Assembly: GCA_037039925.1 (NCBI GenBank)
Contig: JAXRKP010000204.1
Span: 82,501 to 146,500 of the forward strand
DNA length: 64,000 bases
Direction: 5' to 3'
Source: Doris montereyensis
Taxonomy: Eukaryota; Mollusca; Gastropoda; Nudibranchia; Dorididae
Shown in pieces: positions 1 to 11,300 of this stretch. The notes below the pieces were generated by a model. It was not told where the DNA came from and searched no databases. It saw only the letters and a program-made list of their open reading frames with translations. Numbering within the stretch: the stretch's first letter is position 1; every line of letters starts with the position of its first letter. The translations under genes were made by a program, and so were the position numbers.

Positions 1-950
1 GAGCATTTATTGGAAGCGTTGTGACAAAGCCGTGGTGAGTTTGTTATTAGGACAGCACTTATTATACAATGTACTGGTTCAAAAAAACCTATGGCTGGCC
101 CAGATGTATTTTCACCAAGTTGTACTTTTTAACTGAAACGAAATTTGAACTTCACTCTGCTTTCCTCTCTTGACTCGGGTGTGAATGAGTAAACCCAGCT
201 GTAACTTATTATGAGAAAAAGAAAGATTTTGTCAGAGTGTTAATGCCAGTTGCCTAAAAGACTGCTGTGATGTATGCTCTCCTAGGGAGTTAAGGAAAGG
301 CTTTGGATGAAATGACCTGCTTGGGGATAAATGATGTTCAGTTGGCGAACCTGCACTTGTGTGGGGATACGGACTATACTATAAATCCATTGCGTTTATC
401 TTCACATTGTCATCATATATTATACATGTATACACAACACAACACACGCACACACGACTTGAACATTTATTTATAAAGTTAAAATTAAAAGGCATGTACC
501 TATATCTATTTATTTTGTGGTACGAATATTTGACATGTATTATTTTATTTTATTAAATTTTAATGTCCCTGTTTTGAAGTTTATCTTACGTGGCATGAAC
601 TTCTTGTCACTTCTTTCAACTCTAAGTCTAAGAGTGAATAGTATACATGTAGTAATATGTTGTGATATGGAACCCAAGACAAGTTTCCTTATTTTTGATA
701 TAATACGATTCATGCTTGCAAATTGTTGTGAATAATGAAGTACCCATTACATTACATGAACATGCTATGAAATTGAATTTAATATATTCGTACCTATCTG
801 TGGTTCATTGTCATTTAACGTTGTCTGTTAAGAAACTCTCGTTCTTTTATTTGGAATATATTTCGATATTGACCCATTGTCTCAAATGTCAAATGATGTT
901 ACCGTTAATGTGTTCACTTGACAAATAAAAAGAAAAATAACACAACAAAA
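1..950 (+). other. possible terminal exon and 3' UTR of an upstream gene
   Basis: The window may open inside the end of a plus-strand gene. One frame stays open from base 2 to about 138. A good donor-like GTGAGT lies at about 35, so the first bases could also be the end of an internal exon. Another frame stops within 40 bases, as a terminal exon would. An AATAAA at 924-929 follows about 800 bases of AT-rich sequence without other features, as expected of a 3' UTR. I do not recognise the peptide and cannot decide between these readings. Confidence 0.2.
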
Positions 951-3900
951 TTCCCAGCTTTTAATTGTATTACTTTCTGCATGTTTGAATATTGGTTTTG
1001 GTTTCGTTACAAAATACACATATGAATAAAGAAATGTTTCAGGAAACAAAAGATTATTCACTTTCAGTGTAAGGGTAAACTTCCTTGTAAACTAATTAAG
1101 TGAAAATGGGAATAAAGATGAAGATTTAAGTATCTTAAAGAGACATCTTTAACTGTCAAACATACACACAGTGGTATGGTAGTGGTGGTGGGGGGGGGGG
1201 GGGGAAATTTACAGATTATATCTTCAGAAAAAGGAATCCTGTTTACCTGTTTAAAGGAGCAAACTTTTCTCTTATCACGGCTTTGCACAGCCCAGAAATT
1301 CTATTAGTTTAGTTACGGTTCCCTTTAATTTCTTTTTTAAAAAGACAATATGAAAATAATAAAATAAACCAGTAAAGAACACCACATCATTCTTTTTCAT
1401 TATGATGTTTCAATATCATTTTATTTATTTTAATATTGGCATCTGTTTCTAACTCATCAAAACATTGAGACTGGCAAAGTCAAATATGAACTGAAAGAGA
1501 CAATTAGAACAATTGACTTATCCCCCGCAGTGCATGGGATTGGACGTCATTTGTTCAATTAACTAACTCACCGGTAAACATCAATGTATCTCAAATTATG
1601 ACAGTTGTGGTCTTACCGAGTCAAGTTCAAAGATTCTGTACATTTCACATGAGCAATTCCATAATTTTGGTAAACTAATAAATTCTCAACCAGACAAGAC
1701 ATATTAGCAGTGGTCCATAAGCAAGTGGGAAGTTACACATTACACATAAAATACGTATGCTCGTAAATGTCACAACATCTGTACCTTCATCCTGTATTCT
1801 ATCTTTTTCTAAGTTAAATCAATAATAAAACATTTCAATTTTTGTTTTTTTTTAAGTTGGGTCTTTTTATCCCAATTTAGATACATGATACATGTAGCTG
1901 ACAATTTGAAAGACATGCTTGGGCCATTTACTTTAAATTCTCAGATCAGAGACTATGCGATAAAAGTAAATTATGTTTAGATTACACTATTTACACTACA
2001 TATGATGAATGATGACCTAATATGAAAATTGCCCTCTTTTCTTGACTTAATCTTTGAGTCACTAAGCTTATCGGTAATGCCCTTGAGCAATGCTCCCATT
2101 CTTGAAGGTTGACAAAAATAAACATTTGAACAATTCCATTGTATTTCTTGAATCTAATCTTTAGACTAGAAGGAACAATACAAGTCAAATTTGAACATGT
2201 TCCATCAAAATCACGAGCTTTTCGTTAAAATGAAAGCATATCAAGAAAATCAGAGAATGAAAGACGACAAATTTTAATTTTACAATGACCATAATTACAT
2301 TCACATGAGGCTTCTGTCTAGGGAGAGAATATTGTACAAGAATAAAAAAGACTGCGTTAGAACAAAAACAAAGACCCATTTATTCATTAGCCAATAGTGT
2401 TTAGAGTTATGAGACAGTCGTTGCTATGCGATTCACAAAACGTATTTAGCTCCTTGGACTAAGTAACCTTAAAAAAAAATTTCACAACAGAAGAATTCTA
2501 TGGTAGTAAAGCGTTTTAATAAAAGATCAGTACAGATGTTGAAAAAAAGATCAGTACAGATGTTGAAAAAAGATCAGTACAGATGTTGAAAAAGGTTAGT
2601 ACATATTTCAAAAGATAAAATGATATTTTATAATAAAGGGGATTCTATAAAAAAAATGTGTACCGTATATTACATTACATTTCATGTAAAACAGTTAAAA
2701 ACATAAGCTTTCAATATGACTTTTTTAAAGCCAAAAGGAAACTAAAGAGCCATATAATCTAAAAAAATCAAAAACAATTCTGGTTTTGTTTAAATGTAAG
2801 TAAGAGTGCACAAGAAAAAAAAACAACCCATAAAATACAAGAATTTGACAGAACAAAAGAAATGTGTAAAGTGAAGAAAAATGTATCTTGCATATAATAA
2901 TAATAATAATATTCATATTAGTCAAAATGACTTAAAAATAGGAAACAGATTCCTACACACCATGAGTCTTTTTTCACAGATATAATGTGTGTGGAATAGT
3001 TTGTGTCATAAATGATTCAATATTACTTCTTCCTTTCTTTAAAAACACAGTTACCAACTCAAAAAAAAATAAAAACTACATGAAAATGTTGGAGACATAA
3101 AAAGTTAAAAGCATGAAATTATTCAATTTTCCCACACAGTCTATTCATGAATCCAGGACAAGAACAGTAGAAATAATTTACATTTCTTTCTGTGGTAGGT
3201 CAACTTGACATGACCATCACTAATGTCATTATTCACAAATATATCTTACAAAAATGAAATAAAGATATAAAACAAGTATGCTTCGACATGACAGGTAAGC
3301 ATGCATACACACACACGTATCTTCAAATATCCGCATTTTTATTGATAAATGGAAAACACCACAGGCGCTTATGTACTTATATTCAATCTGAACAAACCTT
3401 GCCTGCAATCTGAGTTATTGAATAGACAGTCAGTGAGTGAGTCGCAGGGGGGGGTGTTTGATGAAATTCTAATGATTTCATCGTATACATTGCAAACCAA
3501 ACATAATTTCCTGGTTAACGATGCTCTTACGGTTTGGAAGTTGCTTTGGGTTTTCTAACAGAATTTCTAAAATGGCATGGCATGTTCACATCCTCTCGTT
3601 TTCAGGGTTAGCTCCTATCACATACACATGTATCTTATTCTGTTTCCTTTGGGAATTTATCCCGTCCACCTTTATACATGTACAAGCATGCCCGTAAATA
3701 ATATTGGATGATGAATTCTCTTTAAATTATAAAGCTGAGTCTCTCAAACTTTAACTGTGGTTAACAGAAACCACTGTATCGGATACGGGTGATATCAAGT
3801 GCGATTATTTTATCAAATTAGTACTCGATACTGAAGTTATGCTGGCTTTTCATTGTAATGACCAGAAATCAAGAATTAAATCTAGTAACAATAGAAAGTT

Positions 3901-4450
3901 TCGTGAATCGCAGGCAAAACATTCTTTTTCCAATCAATTAAAACATTGATTTGATCCAAGAGTTTATTCGCTAAGAACCTAAAGCATGCTATTTGAAATC
4001 TACTACATGCGAAAATATGGCGGCTGTGGGTGCAGTAGTTCCTGAGATTTGAGCGGCCAAAGTTTGAAATTTACAGTTTTACATAGAGATAAAATAGAGG
4101 CTTTCTAAGATAAATTTAAAAAAAAAAGAAAAAAGAATTCACAATGAAAATTCAATCATCATTTATATGTTTATTTGATTATTTACAATCAATGCCGCAG
4201 TTAATGCAATCATACGATATCGGTTTCATTTCATTCATAGGAAAGACAAGGCAAGGGTGTGACTGATGTAAAAATATTTGTGATGACCTTTACGAGGAAC
4301 TCTTTATTTTATTTCATTAAGCAGCAATCAGAGATGGGTCATACATGTGTACTATTATTAAAATTAACACGTGTAGAGAGCTGCTGCCAGGCCCATCGAT
4401 GTGTGTCCCACAGTATTTTCATCAAAGAGGAATGTGCAACAGAAATGAAA
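951..4450. other. AT-rich intergenic DNA without recognisable genes
   Basis: No splice-flanked coding segment or familiar repeat is seen here apart from a G run near 1191-1204 and a short tandem repeat near 2520-2595. Open frames are short and unsupported. Confidence 0.5.
2520..2598. repeat. short tandem repeat, about 24 bp x 3
   Basis: The phrase aaagatcagtacagatgttg occurs three times in direct succession, followed by a degenerate fourth copy. It differs from neighbouring DNA only by this local duplication. Confidence 0.85.
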
Positions 4451-4566
4451 AGCCCTAATAGATAGAAAACGGGACAAGACAGGAAATTCTTTGCCTCCTT
4501 GTTGCTGCTGAAGGCAGGCCACCCAGAAATGTTTCTGTCCTGTCCGGTTTTCTATCTAGTGGGCCT
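4451..4566. mobile_element. MITE-like inverted repeat (about 115 bp)
   Basis: The outer 30 or so bases on each side are inverted copies. The left arm contains agatagaaaacgggacaag and the right arm its near complement, cctgtccggttttctatct. The short centre has the phrase ggccacccag. Pieces related to the arm and centre recur near 41560-41620, 41805-41870 and 43265-43340, so this is probably one copy of a small dispersed family. No target duplication was verified. Confidence 0.6.
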
Positions 4567-5330
4567 GTCATTTTTATTTCTATTCCTCTTCATTAATTAT
4601 CAGCCTGCTGCAGTATAATTCATTTTTAGTATTGTCATAGGCATTGTAGAGGACTCAATGAAGAAAATATCACAAATAATGAAGCATATCATATCAGTTC
4701 CAGCATAAATTACAAATTTCTACTATGTCCCGATATACAGCTGAAAGAAAGTCTTAAGAGGTGAGCGTTGTAGGCGTAATGTGAAGATTTAGCTGCTTAA
4801 CGTAACAGATTTCTGACATTTTTTTATCCTTAATAAATGCCACTCCTTGCATTTTCATGCCCCTAGGAAATATGTTAGGAAAAGTACGGTATGTTCTTTT
4901 CTTATCAAAACTGCAAACTCAAATAATTTCAAATGCAAGTTTTACGTGCTGAATTGTAAACAGGGAACGTAGGCCATGTAAAAACTATTTTCTGTTATAA
5001 TATACACTTTGTACCCTTGCGTGGTTGAGTCACATCCAAATCTAGCTGCACCTATTGTAAAATTACATCTAGGGATTTTAACATGGACCGACAATGTCAA
5101 GCCTCTTTTGTCTGTTTCTCTCACATCGACAAACAAGCACTCACCAACAGAAGCACCCTGAAACTCAAATGTGAAATAAAGAATCAAAAAATTTTAAAAA
5201 AATCAGAGGAAGGAAAAAAAAAAGATACTAAGGGGAGGCAAGTCTTTCATGTAACTGAGACTTTGAGCCACACACTTTTGAGTACTGGCAGGGGCATGGC
5301 TTTCAAGGTGAAAGTACTGAAAGGGGCGGG

Positions 5331-8300
5331 TCATAAGGCAAGGGAACCTCTCAGGAACTTCCTCATAGTAACGCCTACAGATGAAGAGGATGGTCCAGTG
5401 GTCTGGTGGAAAATCTGACAAATAGACACAAAAACAAACAACAACCCATCAACAAAATTATGGTTTGCGCTACATGCATGCTTCGTGTTCTTCTTTGGAA
5501 AAGCACTATCTATATATTTCACACATAAATGGTTGGTTGATGATAAAATACTTTTCCTATAAAAAAATTAGTTTAATTGAGATAGTCTAAGGTTTGACAC
5601 CAGCTTGAAACAGGATTATATTCAGGCCGTTGTTGATATCTTAACGCATTTTGTCAGATATTGTTTCCATAGAGTCTCATGGACTTATAAAGTTGAGAAA
5701 AATGACGATAACAGCTTAAAATTTATCAAATTGACATCCAGCTCATTTTCCCTCTTCGCTCCATGTATGAAAACATCAGATATGTGATTTACTAAGGGGT
5801 AAGGTCATAAAAACATAATTGATGTAAAATGCAATATTTGTATGCCATGACTATCTAACATGAAATGTAAGTAGGGCAACAGTAATGTCATTTTGAAAAG
5901 ATTGACCACGAATGCCAAGCTACAGAAAAGGTTTATTGCATAAAGCACTGCAGGCCTTTGTATCTCATGTATATGATTTTTAAGAACTCTATTTGATATT
6001 CATAGAGAAGCTAGGCTTATAATGTGAATCATGCATCCTGTTGTGCATAAAAGTTGTTGTCATTAAGAAGTCAAAGCATCAATGCTGCATCAAACTTGAG
6101 TAAAATGATATAATGACTGTCTCTTTATCAATGTCATACTAGAACTTCAAAAGACAAATGAAAACTAGAATTGTTAAAAAGGAGAAAAAAAGAAATTCAT
6201 TAACAAAGAATTTAGAAAGAATCAGCATTTGAGATATGATTCAAAAACTAGAAAACTAAAATGTGATAATAAAAAATAAATGAATAAACGATAAGGATTA
6301 TATGAAGAGACAAATATGCAAACGTGTTAACTTTCTTAGCTAAATGCATATAGAAAATATTTAGTCCTCAAAAAAACTTGAAAAGTTCAAAGTTATAGTG
6401 CGGCTACATTTCAGTCGAATAACACATCTATAAAAATTAACTATTTCATCACTTACTCGAAATAGATAAGGCTGAATGTCTGTAAAACTTGTATCAAAGA
6501 CTGTATCTTCTTCCTCCTTGTTGGAACACGAGGGAGGTATTCATGTCGGTTTAAAATGTCTATGATGCTGAAAACTTTTTCTGATACCTGCTCCGATAAA
6601 TTCTTCTTGAATTCTTGACGCTCTGAGCAAGAAATAAAACCAAAAGAAAATTAACAGCTCCTTCATACAACTAACACGAAAAAGAAAAAATTCTTTCATT
6701 AACCAAAGCTCAAAATTTTGTAAGATGATAACCTGACTTTTATACCTCATTGATACACTCACAAGCAAAATGAAAGAATCAGGACTTTTAGCTCATTCAA
6801 CATAATAAACTTTTTTTCCGCAATTCCGACATTGCATTAAACAACAAACTGCAATGTAACTAACCTAAAATCTCTTTATTAGTTTAGCCCCTTCATTTCT
6901 GCTCAAACTCTTTTATTTCAAACTTTTAAGTACAGAATAAAATGATTGATGTATAACACAATAAAATGAAAAAATGAAAGAAAAGAAGTTGGATCAATCG
7001 CCCTTGTTTTTCAATCTGTTTTTCAAGTTTCCATCAGATAACAGACTATAAAAAAAACCAACCCATCGTTATTTTGATTAAAACAGAAAAATCCTTCAAG
7101 CTAGCTCACCACTTTCATTTGAAATTGTGACGACATTTAACTTCAGGGTCCAGACTTCCCAAGGCGACGAGTCTGCTTGAAACAGCCAGCGGCTTTTGTG
7201 CTTCCGATAAAATTCCAGAGAAATCTGAAACAATCCAATTTTGTTTTATAGTGTAAATCTCTGCTCTCACTTTCTGAACGATAAGCATTGATGACAATTA
7301 ATATGTTACCTTTATTACACATTCATATATCTTGTTTTGAAAATCTTATTGAAAATCATTCACATTTAATTCACGACTGCTCCCAATATGTCTGAAAATA
7401 TTCTGTTCAACGATACAATGATATTCAACCATGAAGGCGACATTTCAAACTGGGTACCCTGTATTGCAGAGGCACTGCAATAAAAGTTCTGAGATTCCGA
7501 AGTGATTTTTTTTTTGCTGTTGAGTATTTGCTTTTAGTATATATATATCAGTAACTGTCGAAATAAAGTCATCCTACATCATTGAAAAGTTTGTAATGTC
7601 CTAAGTTGCCATGGAAACAGACACCATCTTGGATTTTGACCCAATTTTCAAAATCTATCTCCTCACTTAGTTATGAATAAAATCACTCAAAACCTGTGCA
7701 GATTATCTTTTTGCAGATTATCTTTTCCATTCAATATCTAAAGAGTGACATCAGAGTTTTTTGATATTCTAGATGGGTTTTTTTAATGAATTTTTTTTTA
7801 AAAATATATATCGGGTATATACAAAAATATCATTTTTATTACCTAACAAAAAATCTTCTCAAAACGTTTACAAGATATTTCTTTTAAAACTATGTCATTC
7901 TATTAACATTGACAAGAGAAACCTGTGTGTCAAATATAATACAAATCGTTCAGTAAATGACGGAGGAGATATCATTTCAGTGTGAAGAAACTATATTTTG
8001 AAAAAAACGCAAGTAAAGAAATTAAAAGAAAATAACATAAAGCAAACGCTTCCGACGGGTTTCCCTTCTTGTAGCAACCCCCTTTCTCTTTTGACAGTCT
8101 CTGGCATTGTTACTAGTGTAAAGAGGATTGTAAATCTAGTTTTAGATGTGCACTGTTGTGAAAACAGATGTCAAAAGGAACAGTTTGTTGTTTCTTTCCC
8201 CCTATTCCTATGCTTATGCGTGTGTTTACATACACACAGACGCACAACGCCTCTTACGTCTCTCATCGTTGGGCCGGATGGACGTGCGGCCGGTATTGCC

Positions 8301-11300
8301 TTAACTCCCTTGGGCCAGAAAATAAGTATGTGGAATAAGTGTTTCAGGGAATATCGTAGGCATACAAAGAAACATCTTGGTTTGGACATTGTTATGAATT
8401 ACGGGATTACGGGATTTTGTGGAACACATGTTCGGGGTATACGAGCTGTACTGTAAATATTAAACCAAAGACACATTCAATAAAAGTTATCTACCTGACC
8501 AGAGTGTTGTCCATCACCTAATCGCAGCACGTCTCTAAACTGGGTCAGCTCCTTCTTTAAGACATCGTCTAGTTCTTTACTTACAAGTTTTACCTGAGAG
8601 AACAAAACATGTATTTGCATTTTAATAAACACGTTGAAATCTCAAATATTTGGCTGAGGGACAAAACATTATTAGAGCTTCATTTATTGATTTTGATCTT
8701 TTAATATCTGATATTTCAGAAAATAAGGCCTTTCATCTGTAAAGTATGAAGAGCAAGATTCACTGAATACTAGACCTAAACATTTGATTTAAGAATGACA
8801 CCATGCATAAGTACATAGATACAAGCATTACATACCCACACATAGAAACATACATATACACATAGACATATTTATATATATTCCACAGGTCAGACTATCA
8901 TAATCTGTCATAGAATCGATCCATAACATCCATATCAATTTACTCTAACATTTTTTCAAGCCTTAAGTAGCTTGCATTGGTTTCAACAATATATCCAAAG
9001 CCTTAAGTAGCTTGCAATTTTTGCATTGGTTTCAACAATACATCCAGTTTGATAAGAACAAAGTTCTGTACATTTCTCGCCAACTTGATGATTCTCCAGA
9101 GGCAAGGTTTCAGCCTCTCAAGCCAACAGTCAAGGGTTTAAGCCCCGCCGACGGTTGCAAAATTTTCTCTTTTTCTTTTTTTTTTTGGAGTAAAATTTAC
9201 CCCCTGATCCAGGTAGGTGGATCGACACCTAGTCCCATCGGAGACAGATGATAAACATAAGGTCCTGTGTGCAGATCACAACACTCTGTGCGAATTAAAG
9301 ATCTCTTGGCTGTTTACAAGGCAGTCGAGGCAAAATTAAAAATCCTACCAAAAACCCTGAGGTCACCTTAGTTGTGGATGTGGGTAAAATCAAATCAAAT
9401 TCGCATTTGTTAAACAAGAATAAGTGAAGTTTGGTTACTTTTATTGAAACACTATTCTGGATAGCCGATGTCCAAATATTGACACATGACAAGTTATCAT
9501 CAGCTTTAGTTAGGAGAGGGCTCTCCATTACCGTAGGAATTAAAGTTTACAAAAAATCCATAAACCTATGCAATAACATACCAAATCGATAAACAAACAC
9601 ATCATATCAGTTTCCAAAACTTTTGCAGAACGCCTATAGACACTAAACTCATTATAAATAGCTTGGTTTATGTGTACAACTTCGCTTACATAGGTGAAAT
9701 CAAGAAATCACATTCAACATCTTGCACGTTGATGGAGCCAATTGTGAAGTGTCTATCACGGTTGTAATTATACTGTAAGAGAATAACACAAAATAATAAT
9801 AACAATAATCAATTATAATACTACTTTAATTACTTATCATGAAAGAAAGCCCAAGGTAAAAGACCAAAATGCAGACCTCAGAGAAAGTGGGAAGAAGATA
9901 TAACATTAAAGCATAGAAATTTAACTTTTTCGAAGAAAACAGAAAATGCCAGGACAGGGCAGCCTGGAGAAAGATTATCTTATCTGAACCCAAACACCGG
10001 AAGGTAGAATGGGAACTGATAAAGAAAGAAAGTTCTCATAAAATGGTTGACATTTATTTATAATAATTCTTGTTTTTTTAATGATGTATCAAATGTCACT
10101 GTATATTATAAAACAACTAAACAAAGCACTTTAAATCAAGTCTTTTTTTTCCTCTATCTATTTTTATTTTGTACACCATATTAAACTAGTTTATAAATTT
10201 ACGTCTAAAAGTATGTTATATTTGATAAAAAAATTTAGTTTTGTCCGTGAAACATGATAAAGGTCAAACTTATTTTTTGGGAGGAGTGGGTTGGACCTAC
10301 CTTTCCTGTAGTGCGATGTAAAAGAATTGTGTGAAACAGCCCCTTCACCACTTCCTCAATCTGACGACCCTCGACAGTCTGTTAAAATAAATCATATATT
10401 GTATATCACATATGAAAAACTCCATGACATTCCTACTGTAAAAATAGCATGTACTCTTAACTTGTAAGATAAGAATACAACTTTTACCATCCGAATCTCA
10501 GTTGGAATAGAGCAATCCAACAGAGTATATATTGTCATTTTCTGGTCTGGAAAGCTGAAGAAAAGAAGGCTGACACATTAATTTATACAAGACATCAAAC
10601 AGTGAAATATTCTGCAAAACAAGACCTGGGCATACATACCACAGAAAACTTGCAGTGAAGAAAGACGGAACCATTTATTTGCCTTAAAATCACAACCACA
10701 GAAATACAGGTGACATCAGCGGCCGAGTGGTTAGGCTGCCGGGCTTGGGATCATGACGTCCCGAGCTCATACCCTAGCAACGCTAGGCCCAACGCTGTGT
10801 TCATTGAGAAAGACACTTAACACGCATTTCCCCCACTTGACCAGGATGCAAATGGGTACAAGCACTAGCTTGAGAGTAAAAACCTGTGTCAGATTAGCAT
10901 CCTGTCCAGGAGGTGATTATTATCACCTGTTTCGCTTCACACTACAGAAACCAGGATAAACTCTTGTTCTATGGGCCGCAGTGACCTTGAAGGAACAGAA
11001 CTATACTATAAAAGCAAAGTTAGAAAGATGATGAAAAAAACAATGGGCCGTAAACATAGACCGTGCGCAAGTTGCACCACTGTCGGTGACTACAGAAGCG
11101 TGCATAGCAATAAACATAAACCATGCTTAGTCCCGCGCATGCGCAATACGGTCTAAAAATTCGGCGCAACTCGCGCCCGTGAAAAGCTGCAATAACACCA
11201 GTTACGCACAAATTTTGTCAAAGGGGAAATAATAGAAAACAAGAAAATTAGAGTTTTAAATCGAAAATAAAAGAATTTCAACGTGGCTGCTGGTTTTTCT

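Noticed and set aside
7998..8456. 152-codon plus-strand frame inside ATG101 intron 4
   Set aside because: No recognisable motif, atypical composition and antisense to a well-supported gene. Chance is likely.
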